A DNA stretch of 64,000 bases. Source: Linyphia triangularis (lineage: Eukaryota > Arthropoda > Arachnida > Araneae > Linyphiidae). The stretch covers positions 96,021,792-96,085,791 of the forward strand of contig OZ021724.1 in assembly GCA_963978545.1 (NCBI GenBank). The letters run 5' to 3'. Both the position numbers and the translations under genes were made by a program. Shown one piece after another: positions 18,821-29,850 of the stretch (positions within the stretch are counted from its first letter, which is position 1; every line of letters begins with the position of its first letter). The notes below the pieces were generated by a model. The model did not search any database. It had not been told where the DNA came from and saw only the letters and a program-made list of their open reading frames with translations.

Positions 18821-19073
18821 CAGGGTTACTATAAAAGGATAATTCATTTTCATCATGAACATTGACGCGATCATGCTACAAAATGTGTGGAAAGAATTGA
18901 ACTACGGCATGAACGTGTGTCGTGTGACCAGGGGGCACACATAGAACATTTATAGAATTAGCATAAAACTTGAATTGTTTGTGGTTATTTTCATATATCA
19001 ATCATATTTGTAAGTATAATACTTTTGAATAAACCGGGTTTTGAAAATCAATGATTCTTTTGTAGTAACCCTG
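18821..19073 (+). mobile_element. Tc1/mariner-type internal-deletion element, 253 bp
   Basis: The left end CAGGGTTACTATAAAAGGAT and the reverse complement of the right end CAGGGTTACTACAAAAGAAT form an inverted repeat of about 25-28 bp. TA flanks both sides (18819-18820, 19074-19075), the duplication expected of Tc1/mariner elements. The interior keeps only the last part of a transposase frame. It is non-autonomous and lies about 55 bp upstream, in transcription sense, of the Ig exon at 18556-18765. Confidence 0.8.
18873..18955 (+). pseudogene. C-terminal remnant of a Tc1/mariner-superfamily transposase
   Basis: The frame from 18873 reads NVWKELNYGMNVCRVTR. After a one-base deletion near 18930 it continues as a short tail like AHIEHL and a stop. 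A VW-EL-Y-DVCRVT-GAHIEHL ending is one I know from arthropod Tc1/mariner-type transposases; this is recalled, not searched. The catalytic domain is missing, so this is a relic. Confidence 0.6.
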
Positions 19074-19345
19074 TAAATTACCAACTTTTATGTGCAATTG
19101 CAATTTTTAAACGATTTTGAGTTTGGGTTGATCGTTCATAGTGTTTGACCACTGCAAAGAAAATCATTGATTCCGTACTCTAGATTAACTATATTTTGCC
19201 ACCAAAACTAAAAGAATACGTTGTCACAGATAACAAGTTTATCTGCGAAGTTTCAATTCGATTGGATAACGGCAAGTGGATTAATTAGCCCACCTTGTTC
19301 AACACAAGGAAACACATAAAATCGAAGTTAATATAAAGGATTTAA

Positions 19346-19690
19346 TGAAGTGTTGAATGTCTTGATAAAATGTAATAGATTGTTCATGTCAATGAAACTA
19401 GATAAACCTTGTCGTACTTCAAAAAATAAAGAACGTTTTATTTGAAAATGCACAAAGAACGTCAAGTTTTGAAATAAATCCAAGTTCGCCAAATGTAAAG
19501 AACGTCGTTGTTGGGAAAAATCAAAAACACTTGGCAAAGTGGAAAAAACGTCAATTTGGCAACAGAGTGGCTGAAATGTTTTAAAGAATTTTATATTTTC
19601 AAAATGTAAAAGAACGTAATACGTGTCAAGGAAGGTGACGTACTTCACAAAGTGTAAAAAGAATGGCAATACCTAACAGAATTCGCATTT
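19346..19690. repeat. Degenerate short tandem repeat with AAAGAACGT motif
   Basis: AAAGAACGT or a close variant recurs at irregular spacings of about 30-50 bp (near 19428, 19456, 19496, 19541, 19611) among TTTGGCAA-type words. The part AAACCTTGTCGTACTTC near 19405 resembles AAATCTTGTCGTATTTG of the 80-bp satellite at 1-880. It lies directly after MITE-1 copy e. The 113-codon minus-strand frame is a by-product of the repeat. Confidence 0.5.
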
Positions 19691-20197
19691 TTTACAATAT
19701 TCGGTTGTGGCATGCATTGTTAGATGTTGTTAACTACTTATTTGTTTAAATTTAGATATTAATTTGTTATTGGAGCGTAGTTCTTAAAAGAAGTATAAAT
19801 TGTTAATAAAGGTAAACATTTTGTGCTAACAGCTCAAAATCAACCATTTAGATTAACAACTAAAAAAGATTACATATCACCACTGATAAAAGAAATTTCA
19901 AGTTAAAACTGACAAACCTATTTTTCTTAGCTTTCCTGTTGCAGAATATTAAAATATCCACTTAGAAGTTTTGTGACGATAAAGCTTTCTTATTGCAGAA
20001 TATTAAAATAGCCGTTTAAAAGTTTTGTGGCAGAAAAGTCATTGAATTTGTTTGAATTGAATGTTTGGCACAACATTCGATTGCTGGGTTTATATTTCTC
20101 TAATATTGTTTCCAGCAGTAAACGAATGTTGTCGACATGAAATGATCAAATCATGGATGCGCAGTTTTTGAGATATTTATAATAACCATACCTAGGA
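19691..20197. other. No gene recognised
   Basis: A short imperfect duplication lies around 19930-20040 (TTGCAGAATATTAAAATA occurs twice). Otherwise unremarkable intronic DNA. Confidence 0.45.
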
Positions 20198-20690
20198 TGT
20201 ACGTTCTTCAATTGTTAGATGGCAGCACAAGCTTATCTCTCTTTAAATGCAAACTCATAATAAATTTCCGCCGACCAAATGGTATAGTGGTTAGCGTGCT
20301 AGCTTCTAGACCGCGAGGTTGCGGGTTCGACTCCCGTGTTAGGCATGGGGGTTTGTAAATGTATGTTGGCTTGTCAAATGACGAATGTTTCGGCGCATTA
20401 TAGCCCTCGTGTTGCTGACGGCGCCAGATAATCTGAAAACAACCAACCATAATAAATTTTCAATCTTCTAGGCATCCACCATGACCTTACATCGTCTTAT
20501 ATATACTTGTATCTAGCACGCTTCCAAAGAAAAATAAGTTTGCGCTGCCCTCTAACAATGGAAGAACGAATTTCATAAAATAGGATTTCAAACTCCCAAT
20601 GGGTTGCACAGAGTTTATATTAATACAGTAACATGAGAACACTGAAGATACTAATAAGAATCAACAGTACATAAAAGGTTGAAGAAATGT
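20198..20690. repeat. Small inverted-repeat element (family C), copy 2, split by a SINE
   Basis: The left arm CGTTCTTCAATTGTTAGATG then GCAGCACAAGCTTATCTC (about 20202-20239) is inverted in the right arm near 20533-20570 (AAATAAGTTTGCGCTGCCCT then CTAACAATGGAAGAACG). The right flank matches copy 1. A SINE of family A is inserted between the arms, so the original element was roughly 200 bp shorter. Confidence 0.55.
20268..20447 (+). mobile_element. tRNA-derived SINE (family A), copy 2, full length
   Basis: The same head (GCCGACCAAATGGTATAGTG), B-box GGTTCGACTCCCG and body (GCATTATAGCCCTCGTGTTG, GCGCCAGATAATCTGAAAAC) as the copy at 8301, ending in AACCAACC. The target duplication CATAATAAATTT is exact at 20256-20267 and 20448-20459. 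The tRNA-like head ends with TTAGGC, which pairs partly with the initial GCC, as expected of a tRNA-derived head. Confidence 0.9.
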
Positions 20691-20769
20691 CTGTTGAACC
20701 TGATATGACAATAGATGTTTAAGTTTATGTGAAAGAGGATTTCGGTTGGTTCTTTGGTTTTTACTTTCA

Positions 20770-20850
20770 AATTTTTTTTTTTTTTTTTTGCATTTTTTCA
20801 CGTTTTGGAACACCCTGTTTGCAAAAGAGTGATCTAGAAAAAAATGTCTC

Positions 20851-20895
<45 letters not shown>

Positions 20896-21340
20896 CTGTC
20901 TGTGTGTATGTGTGTACGTGGTCAGCATAACTCCCGAACAAACTGACCAACGATAGTCAAATTTGGTGTGCGGGTTGGTGATGGCACAAAAACCTACCTT
21001 TAAAGTTTTCGTCAAAATCGAGCATGTGCATAGGTTAGCTGCCATTGAAAAAATCATCTTTTTCAGTAATTGCTAATAAACGGCATTAACGATTTTGTTT
21101 AAAATCGCTGTGGTAATGCCTCTTAAGATGCTCTAAACATCTCCACCTCCGAAATTTCCGCAAAAATACTTAAATGGCGTAAAAAGTTGAAAAACGAATG
21201 TCTTCAACATAGACTTCTCTTTGCTGAACATAGCTCATCAACGATCTTTCTTTCTCCTCTCCTCAGTTTCACTTATAAGAAAGGATAGTATAAGAATTAT
21301 AGAAAAGCACATCACCAAGACAGGTTTTTTTTTCTTTTAA
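20770..21340 (+). repeat. Dispersed repeat (family D), copy 1
   Basis: Aligns in direct orientation with 62830-63385: TTCACGTTTTGGAACA, AGTGATCTAGAAAAA, CATAACTCCCGAACAAA, GTTTTCGTCAAAATCG, TCTAAACATCTCCACCT, AATGGCGTAAAAAGT and CAGTTTCACTTATAAGAAAG. About 550 bp is shared. The open frames on both strands carry no domain I recognise and appear to be repeat by-products. Its superfamily is unknown. Confidence 0.6.
20854..20892. repeat. (GT)n microsatellite
   Basis: About 39 bp of GT repeats, followed by GCGTCTGTCTGTGTGTATG. It lies inside dispersed repeat D, at the place where copy 2 (62905-62940) has only a short CTGTGTGT stretch. Confidence 0.95.
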
Positions 21341-23449
21341 TGACCCATACAAGAATTATGGCAAACTGGCCATTTTTGCTATATGAATGATGAAAATATA
21401 AAAAGGGTAATTGACACAAATCCAAGTCAGTATTATCGTGTAATTGAAAGTTGTGCAATGTTCCACACCCCTAGTTTATATCCAATCAAAATGACTTAAG
21501 AACAAAGCTTATAATTTCGATACCATTAAGGCAATTTATTCTTGCTATTGCATTTTTTGTTAGTGGGTATAATTGCAAAAGTAATACATGAAAATATACT
21601 TGCATATCTTCCTGTCGCCCTTTTCCCCAAGCAAAACTATCACTAAGTTGTATTACAGGGTTTGGCCTTATGGCAGGACAAAAAATGTCCAATACCTTCT
21701 AAATACGAATTGCTCGATAAAATTTATATTCATATTTAGAAAATGTACTCATTTGTTATTTTTTTGAATAATAATTAGAAATTTTGGTCGTCTAATTGAC
21801 AAAGTATGGCAAAATTCCATTGCTGAATAGATAATATATAAATAAACTGAAAATCTTTGGCTTTTCTTACGAGGTTGGAAAACTTTCTGATTATAATTTA
21901 TAAATTATGTAACTTAACAATAATATATAACGTGCTTATGTATGTTTTAAGTTGCAGGATTTAAACACTAAATTCTTATTTATTTATTCTAACAGCTACT
22001 AGTACAAGAAAGTTAAGTAATAAATCATTACATAAAATAAATACTTTAGGTCAGTCATTTCTACGTTTGAAAGTACGACAAAAAGTTGCTTACTTAAGGT
22101 TCGAAGCGTCGAAAAAAGTGTTTTTATCCTTGATCATTATTTTTCAATTCTTTGGAACATCAAACTTGTTGATGCCATAAGCCTCCACCAATCCAGTAGG
22201 GGATTAACGACCAGTTGCAAAGAATTGGTGCAAAATCGTAAAAGTAACGATCTAGAAGTTCTAAAATCGATAAAAACATTCATTTCATAGATCCAGCCAC
22301 TTAAGTAAGGTGAAGATTCCAAAAAAAAAGACCTCACCACCAGTTAAAAGAAACTACAATCCCATAAAAAAAGCCATCAAACCCTCTATAAAATTGACTT
22401 AGAACTCTGAAAACAACACTAATTCAGTTTAGGCTAACCCTAAAACTCCCTCATCCGATGCAGTTCGCTGCCCTTAAACGAAGTGGCGAAGTTAGTGTAA
22501 ACAGGAATAAAAAAAATAACAGGAAATAGAATTCTGTTTGTCCTGTTATTGGCTGGATTTTTTTATACAGTGTCCAATCGGAAAAGGCTTTAGCTTGAGA
22601 AGACGAGTTGATTGGTTTTCGCTACCGACTGATTAAAGAACTGATGTTTGTTTTTAATTAAAAGAAGCTAGTAGAGGCGCAGAATAAAATGGTGGTAGAA
22701 AAAGACCAAAGAATGAAACATTAAGTCCTTTAACAGGATGAGTGGGCGCTTAATGTAATAAAAATAGTTTTTGATCAGGAATTTTTATTCTTGGTTGATG
22801 ATAAATATTTGAGTTAGGTTTAGGGGTAATTTATGTAATGAATACTATTTTCGTTTATATAGAATAATTTTAACGTAATTGTTCTATTGAGAATTTAATC
22901 CATGTATAGGATATGTAAAATATTTAGTGATTTAATAATAATTTCTACTTTTTATAATTATTCTACTTTTAACTCCAATACTATCGAATATTTGAAATGA
23001 TATCATTTGCCTTAGAATTGAAGTTCTCAATAATTAAAATATTGTCCTCAAAAAATAAATTGAAATAATACATGACAAAATTATGGTTGTACAGCGGATT
23101 TAATGTACATTACTGTTTTATTTTAAATAGACAATTTTAAAATTTTCTTAAACTTGATTTGCCTAGATAAATTTAAAGGCTATTTTTAATTTGTTTGGGC
23201 ATTATATATATAAGAAATTATGTTTTACGTAAAACTTCAGCTTACGTTTTTTATGTTTTCTGTTTGTTTAAAATTCTGCTTCATGTTGCAGTATTTTCAA
23301 AGCCAAACCAGTATCAATTAGAATTTTCCCAGTAAAAAAAAGTTTTATTTCATCACCATACGAATAGTAGAAAATAACAATATTTTGGCCTTTAAATATT
23401 CATATTAGGGAAATGCCCATCTATGTCAAAATGCAATATAAGTTTGTAA
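21341..23449 (-). other. Probable intron DNA, no exon recognised
   Basis: This lies within the interval between the two Dscam-like exons. A moderately GC-rich patch at about 22430-22640 stands out from the AT-rich surroundings but encodes nothing recognisable. Small open frames are not convincing. Confidence 0.45.
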
Positions 23450-24560
23450 AGTTCAAAAGTACTGTTACTTTAAAATTTAAAATACCTGAATATTTGCTTT
23501 AAAGTACTCTTGTTTGTGTACTCGGTGTAAAGTACTGCTAGTTTGCAATGTCATAAAGTATTTTTAGTCTCCAAAACGCTTGAATTTTTAATCGAAAGTA
23601 GTCTTTTCAGTATGCTTTATACCGTTAGTTTACAACATATATATATAAAAAAAAAAACTAAAGTACTTTGTGTAAATACTGTTAGTTTGTAACGTCATAA
23701 ATTATAATTAATATTTGAAAAGAATTGATTTTTTGTATTGGAAGTAGTCTTTTAGTGTGTGTTGCTTTTCTCAATGAACTGTTGGTTTGTAACGTCTATT
23801 GTTACTTATTGAAAATACTTGAATCTTTGGACAAATACAATACAATAGGATAATCAATGATTCAAGTGATTTGGTAGCATATGTTGTAAATTCCGTGAGA
23901 GTAAATAGTTTTAAGAAACAGTTAGATGTGCACTGGGGGGGGGGGATCATCAATGGGCAATTATTGGATAACACTGACTATGTAAGTAGCTTATATTTTG
24001 TGCTACAAGACTTGTATATATTTCATTTAAGTTGTTTAGTTGTTATATTTGGTTACTTATGTCTGCGTACAGTTGGATTTTATAAAATTTGTCAGATTGC
24101 ATTATGTATTTCATTTTTCCAGTATAATTGTCAAACGCTGAGTCACCTTTGTATATTGTTTGTATCATTATGTATAATCCTGTAACTATTGTATATTGTA
24201 TGAATGATCCTTTAACTATTGTATGTAAATATATTTCTATATACGTGTATACGTACATTTTTTACTCGACCAACCCTGTTGGGACTTTAGACTGTTGTTG
24301 GTCTTAAAATTTGTGTTTGTATAAAAGTACTCTTTTTGTGTGTAATCTATCTAAGGTACTGTTAGTTAGTAAATTAAGGTACTGATAGTACTTAAATTAA
24401 CATTATTTTTTAACAAAAGTACTCTTTTTAGTATACTAGACTTTGTTTAAAGTATTGTTAGTTTGTAACGCCCTTATGTATTGTTAATAAAGGATAGCAA
24501 ACACCTAAATGCATTGTCTTAAGTACTCTCGTAGACTTACTTTGCTTTCTATAAAATGCT
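23450..24560. repeat. Degenerate minisatellite (AAAGTACT / GTTAGTTTGTAACGT units)
   Basis: Words such as AAAGTACTSTT, TACTGTTAGTTTGTAACGTC and AAAGTAGTCTTTT recur roughly every 110-130 bp from 23450 to 23840 and again from 24320 to 24560. The two blocks are separated by a LINE-like segment (23845-24322), which appears to have inserted in the array. The units are strongly diverged, so the array is old. Confidence 0.5.
23845..24322 (+). mobile_element. 5-prime-truncated non-LTR retrotransposon (LINE) 3-prime end
   Basis: The frame from about 23856 reads DLVAYVVNSVRVNSFKKQLD then VHW, resembling the extreme C-terminus of CR1/L2-like LINE ORF2 proteins, which often end in a VVNA-SVN-FK-LD-W pattern. 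This is recalled, not searched. It is followed by about 300 bp of AT-rich 3-prime sequence ending with TTTTTTACTCGACCAACCCT and GTTGTTGGTCTTAAAATTTG. The same terminal 90 bp occurs on the minus strand at 37885-37975, which supports a shared 3-prime end. A G10 run lies at about 23936-23945. Confidence 0.5.
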
Positions 24561-26318
24561 CTTAGATAATCTTAAGTCTGTTAGGCTACGATATGCAGTG
24601 AAATATAGTACGCAAGTTTGGAATTGGTTAATTAATTAACCTCAAAAACAAAATAAAATGCCATCCATTTCTGTTCATAGTAGGAATATTTTTAGCAAGT
24701 GTGTACATTTTTATATCGATTAAAGATATTTTTTACGATACTATATTTCTATTTTAAGAATCATTCTATGAAAACAGCAGCATATAAGTAATTTAAAAGC
24801 GTAATAAATGGAAATTCTATTAATTTCCAACAAAAATCCCCCCAAAAAAACTTTCTTTTGAGCATTAATTAATTTCCAATTAAAACAAAGCCCGATATAC
24901 ATCACTCGATAAAATTCCGATTAAAATATCGATATAGGACATTCCATCGATTCCACAAACTATTCATCACAATCGAAGTTTTCCCGGACTTCTCAACTCG
25001 GCAGTCCTTAATTTCTCTGTCTCAGCGGTCCCCGAACATTAATCACTCGCTAGGGACAGCCCTGTCAACTACTGCTGCAAACGATATACACCAGAAAATA
25101 AAAAGAAAATCTGGGCTACCGTCCCAGCCGATTTTCTTGGAGCGCATCCAAAGGGGACAGGGGTGAGGGAGGAGGAGGGGGGGGTGGAGCGTTATTTGGC
25201 GATTAAAAGGCTACGTTGATTGTACTTTTATCGGAGAATATATTCATTAAGGACCGGTGGGAAACATTGATTGGATTGGATGAGGAGAATGATTTGAAGC
25301 GTAAGTTTTAATTTGTAGAATGGATTTCCAGGAAGGAAGTCTGTCTTTGTAAAAGGAGATGTTTGCAGATAAGAATATTCAGTTACTACTGAAGCTGAGA
25401 TAGTCTATGTCAAAATTGTAGTTTTGGCCTAGTGAGTTGAGGTTTGGAGGGTCGAGGGTTCGGTCCTGTCTTGCCAAACACAACATTAAATTCATCATAG
25501 AATTAATTTTATCTCTTTGGAATTTTGGGATTGGAGGGAGAGACGGGTTCGCTCAGGTATAGAGGTCGTTATCTGGCTGAGTTCAAAATTTAGTAGGCGT
25601 TTATTGGATGTATTAATCCCTTTATTATGGCAGAAATAGATAGCCGGAATCACTTTCATACAAATGTGCAGAATGAAAAAAAAGTCATGTTCAAATAATA
25701 AATATTGTACAAAAATTACTAGACAGATTTATTTAATGTTCTTAGAAACTAAAGGTACACTAAATAAAAAAAAATTTGAACATCGATAGCCTTGGTAAAC
25801 TTTCAAATGTTGCTACTTTGTTGCTCATAGAATGATATTCTCAGTGGTAGAAGTGGGAAAAGTAGGGAGATGCCCGATAGTTGGCGAAAAGTGAAATCCC
25901 CCCCCCCCCCCCTTTTCCCTTCTGACATCTTCAACGACAAATTTTATAGTTTCATAACTTATAGTAAAAATATTAACCAGTAAGGAAATACTGTTTACTT
26001 CCTAACATTAACATTGAGCAAGGATCCAAAAAATATTGTTATTTTAATGAAAATTCAGCGACTTAGTTTTTTTACTTGGAAATAAGAGAGAAAGTGAAGT
26101 AATAATTCAACATTACATACATAATAGTTTATTTAGATTTAAATAGTGATTCTGAATGTGCAAACTTTCATGAAATTAAATTTATAGAGAACTCTAAAAT
26201 ATTTTTTTAATAGCTTATCTTAATATGAAACAAGAATGGAAACTTAACTTAAAAGAAAGTTCTGCCAAAGTTAAAAGTTGACCAAGTGTAAAAGTATTTG
26301 TTGATAAAAAATACTTAT
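24561..26318 (-). other. Probable intron DNA with a GC-richer island and a tRNA-like remnant
   Basis: A block at about 24950-25210 is clearly less AT-rich than its surroundings and ends in a G-run-rich stretch (25168-25190). It has no open frame of interest. GGCCTAGTGAGTTGAGGTTT then GGGTTCGGTCC (about 25426-25473) resembles a tRNA-derived SINE head with a B-box. A C run lies at 25899-25911. No exon was recognised. Confidence 0.35.
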
Positions 26319-26922
26319 TTCCGAGAAGCAACTGCAATTTTTGGACCCCATCGAACATCATTCTAAATTTTTTATAGAAATTGGAGAAAAGTGAGTAGAT
26401 TACGAATCCACTGGTCTGCCGTGGCAAAAATGGCCGAAACTGATAAAAAATTGACTTGGAATGTGTTGAATTAAAATCCGATTGCCAAATATGTCATAAC
26501 TTGCTAAAAAGAGAACAAACTTTTTCGTCTGGCAACCCACGGCATTTTGATTTTCAATGAGAAAAAGCTCAAACGATTTCTAATATCTGGCTCGGAAAAC
26601 TTGTATCTTTTAAAAGTAAGCCAAATTGGCAACATCAGTTACGTCATCATCAGTTACGTAATGTTTATTGTCAATTTGGCTCATTTGTGAAAGATGCGAG
26701 TAAGCCATAGCCACACATCTGAATCGTCTGCAACCTACTTAATTGAAAATTAAAGAGTGAGGGTTACCAATTTTAAAAAAAAAAAAAAATAAAAAAAAAA
26801 AAAAAAAGCTCATTATTTGGCAAGTTATGGCGCATTTGGCAATTAGATTTATTTCAACTTATTAAAAGTCGATATTTGACAAGTTTCGGCCATTTTTGCC
26901 ACGGCAGACCAGTGGATTCGTA
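26319..26922. mobile_element. Foldback element (family A), copy 1, right end truncated
   Basis: Starts CCGAGAAGCAACTGCAATTT and reads through GACCCCATCGAACATCATTC and GAATCCACTGGTCTGCCGTG. The second arm repeats these in reverse (CACGGCAGACCAGTGGATTC at about 26898-26917) and then stops, lacking the outer ~60 bp. The centre holds CATCAGTTACGTCATCATCA and TTACGTAATG. It has (A)n tracts at 26777-26806. It matches the fuller copies at 29851 and 56310. Confidence 0.75.
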
Positions 26923-27760
26923 TGGAGTGTATTATCGTATTATCATGGAGTGCTATCCAATCAATTCAACGTTACGTCATGTAATAACGCTGTAAGTGAA
27001 AGAATTTAAACTAATCATTATTGAAACTCTTTTTTGTTGCACAAATTTATTTTAATCGGAATAAATAAAAGATAGTGGAACATGAATGCAAAATTCACAT
27101 CCATTTTTAATAAATAAATTTGAAATATAGTTTGCCGCATATTTTTCTGATCGGGCTGTTTTAGTATTTAAAATTAGATGCAAACACCAAGCACATGCTG
27201 ACAACAAAATCAGTGTTATGTTAATGAATATAAAAATTGGGGAAAAATTGGGAAATGAATATAATTTTATGGGTTATATTAATAGAAATAAAATTGAAAA
27301 TACAGATTCGCAGAGATAATAAACTCGAGATCTTTGATCTTCATTTCGATGTTTTATTCACCCAATAATTACAACAAATTTAATAAATTAGTGTTGTTGT
27401 TTTTTTTTTTTTTTTTTTTTTTTTTGTTACTTCATTTTAAAAAGTTTTTCTGACTTTTTTTTCTTCTTTTGTTTTGCATGCTTTCTTAACTCATATTCAG
27501 AAAAGCCTAAAATCTTCTACTATATCCATACGCCGGAGACTAGGGTTTTAGCTCGATGACGATAGTTCAGATCTAATTTGTGTTAATGTCACTTATTATT
27601 AATCCATAGATGACGGCCCGTGTGAAATCACGTTTTTTGTTGTAGGTGACTGCGGAAATGGAATGCCCATAGAAATATCACTGTGTTTAGTGTATTGAAA
27701 TCATTTCAATTAATACGTTTCTTTTCGGGATTTCTTGTATTCTAGGTGCATTCTTTCTCT
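26923..27760 (-). other. Probable intron DNA, no exon recognised
   Basis: AT-rich with poly(T) at about 27401-27425. A short stretch near 27150-27270 (AACACCAAGCACATGC...ATTCATTAACATA in reverse sense) faintly recalls the left part of MITE-1. No gene was recognised. Confidence 0.4.
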
Positions 27761-27768
27761 CTTTAGAG

Positions 27769-29508
27769 CAGGGTTTCTTAACCTGTGGTTCATGGACCCC
27801 TTGGTGGTCCATGGGTCATATTTTGGGGGTCAGAAGACTGATCCTAATTTTTAAAATGTTTGCATCAATATTTTGCCAGCATTGGTAATCCTTAGCGCGC
27901 TCTGCATGGAAACCCTGTTTCTTTTTCCGCTCCTCCGAAGAAGAGAATTTGAGGCGCTTTTTCGCGCATGCTCATTTATTTCTCTTTTGTTTTAGCCTTT
28001 TCATTGGTCGATAATTTGTTTGAGTTTGAAATAGCGGTATAATTTTAAACTTGATTCACGATTTTATTTCCGTTGGATCTGCCCTGGAGGTAAGACGTAC
28101 ATTTATTTTTGTCTTTCATCTGTTTGTGAGTAGCATATTTTTTTGGTTTTTTCTTAGCTTATATTATTGCTAAATGCTTGATTTCACTATGGAATTTGCT
28201 CTTGCTGAAGTTTTGAATGCGAAAAATAAATATTCAGTTGGCTATTTTAGTGTTTTACCAGTCATGGGTAAGAAAGCGTTGTTATAATAATGTATGAAAG
28301 AGGGAATGATTTCATCGATGTATAAATGTCCAAAATGTGGATCACAAATGAGTTTGAAGCCGAGACATAAGGGTATATCCTCCATCGATACAAGATTCCT
28401 TGCCGCTTTTTCAAGTGTTTTTTTGTGTCTTAATGTTTCATTTGATTATTTGATATTTTTTGTAGCCCAAAATGTCCAAAAAAAGGAAGTATGATGAAAA
28501 TTATGTAAAATACGAAAGTGCGCTGGCTGTCACGAGGGCAGGTTTTGAAACGAATTTTCATGTTGAAGACAAAAGTATCACTTTTTTTAGAAGAAAAAGA
28601 TAAATCACTCTTCGAATATTTCAAGAAAAAAGATTTTATATGTAAATTGGCTTACCTGGCAGACATTTTTAACCACATGAACGATTATATGTCTTTCAAT
28701 TCAAGGGCCTGATACAACAATTATGGATGCCACTGAGAAACTACAGGCATTTTTATTGAAAATGTCACTTTGGAAAATTAGAATTCAAAATGAAATATAT
28801 GCAAACTTTCAAATGTTGGACGAAGTGCTTTTTGAAAATGGATCTCGGCAAGATAGTTTGTTATTGAATAACTTGAAAAATGAAATCTGTGAACACCTGG
28901 AAGTACTTCAAGTTTCATTTGAAAAATATTTCAATTCGGATGGAATAAATATAAAAGATGAGTTGTGGATTCGAAATCCTTTTCTTTGTGATATTGACTC
29001 TATCGATGACATGAACCTTGTCAAAGATGAGCTAATTGATTTGAAAACAAAGTCCTTGTTAAAAATGGATTTCGATTCAAAAACTCTTGGAGAGTTTTGG
29101 TCTTCTTTAAGAGAAGCCTACCCATTGCTTGTAAAACGAGCTATGGCAGCCATTATTCCGTTTGCTACAGTATATCTTTGCGAAGCGGGATTTTCCACAC
29201 TTGTCACAATAAAAACAAAACATCGAAATAGACTGAATTTCGAACATGATATGCGCGTTGCTTGGTCGAAAACCATCCCTCATTCAATCTGTTAATCAAG
29301 GAAAAGCAGCAACAGCCTTCACATTAAAAATTTTAATTTCTTCAAATTTTTTATACTATTGAAATAAAAATATTAAAATAATTAAATAATAAAACAGAAT
29401 ATATTTTGTAATAAATGATGTTTAGCAAATTTTTTTTCACAGAGGGGTCCGTGACATATTTAAAAATTTTAAAGTGGTCCATTGTGCCAAAAAGGTTAAG
29501 AAACCCTG
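27769..29508 (+). mobile_element. hAT-superfamily DNA transposon, internally deleted (1740 bp)
   Basis: The inverted repeats are CAGGGTTTCTTAACCTGTGG on the left and, reverse-complemented, CAGGGTTTCTTAACCTTTTT on the right. A perfect 8-bp target duplication CTTTAGAG flanks it (27761-27768, 29509-29516), as hAT elements make. The interior carries a transposase reading frame with a large deletion and a frameshift (28472-29295). It was once an autonomous-type element and cannot encode an intact transposase now. Confidence 0.92.
28472..29295 (+). pseudogene. hAT transposase pseudogene (ZBED5/SCAND3-like group)
   Basis: The start at 28472 encodes MSKKRKYDENYVKYE, an N-terminus familiar from ZBED5-like hAT transposases. 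At about 28517 it jumps directly to RWLSRGQVLKRIF, so the BED zinc finger and the first part of the catalytic domain are deleted. The frame shifts again by one base near 28695. The last 190 codons (28723-29295) are open and hold the hAT C-terminal dimerisation region: SLREAYPLLVKRAMAAIIPF, then TVYLCEAGFSTLVTIKTKHR, and an MRVAWSK tail near the stop. In intact relatives this protein cuts and joins element ends. This copy cannot do so. Confidence 0.85.
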
Positions 29509-29516
29509 CTTTAGAG

Positions 29517-29850
29517 TTTGTAAACCTGGTTTTAAAATACCAAGTAATTTAATTTAACAGAAAAGTTAGTCATGGATAATGAGTTTTATTTTCTTATATC
29601 AAATATTACACTACTCAGTAGTCATTGGAGCGCAACTCAAAATTTCCATTCTGTATAATGGCCATTTTCCTACTAAGATGCATGTTTGTATTTAAAATAT
29701 TTGTTCTTTATTTTTGATTAGTTAAATATCTATCAATTGAAAACAGTGCAGTTTTATGAATTATTTTATTGGTACCTCAATAGCTTCTTGTGCTAAGGAA
29801 TGAATTATCTTTAATCAAAATGAAAAGAAACAATCATGAATAACATTGTA
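29517..29850 (-). other. No gene recognised
   Basis: A short AT-rich spacer between the hAT element and foldback copy 2. Confidence 0.5.

Larger units (their letters stand above)
18803..19345 (+). mobile_element. MITE-1 copy e, split by a mariner-type element
   Basis: The left end AAATCTTTTACATA (about 18807-18820) is separated from the rest by the element at 18821-19073. The copy resumes at 19074 with AATTACCAACTTTTATGTGC, runs through TTGACCACTGCAAAGAAAAT and CAATTCGATTGGATAACGGC, and ends with GTTAATATAAAGGATTTAA (about 19328-19346). It belongs to the subfamily of copies d and f. Confidence 0.65.

Noticed and set aside
28294..28494. 66-codon frame with CPKC-like motif upstream of the hAT transposase start
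   Set aside because: It overlaps the transposase N-terminus in another frame; a lone C-x2-C is not enough to call a zinc-finger gene.
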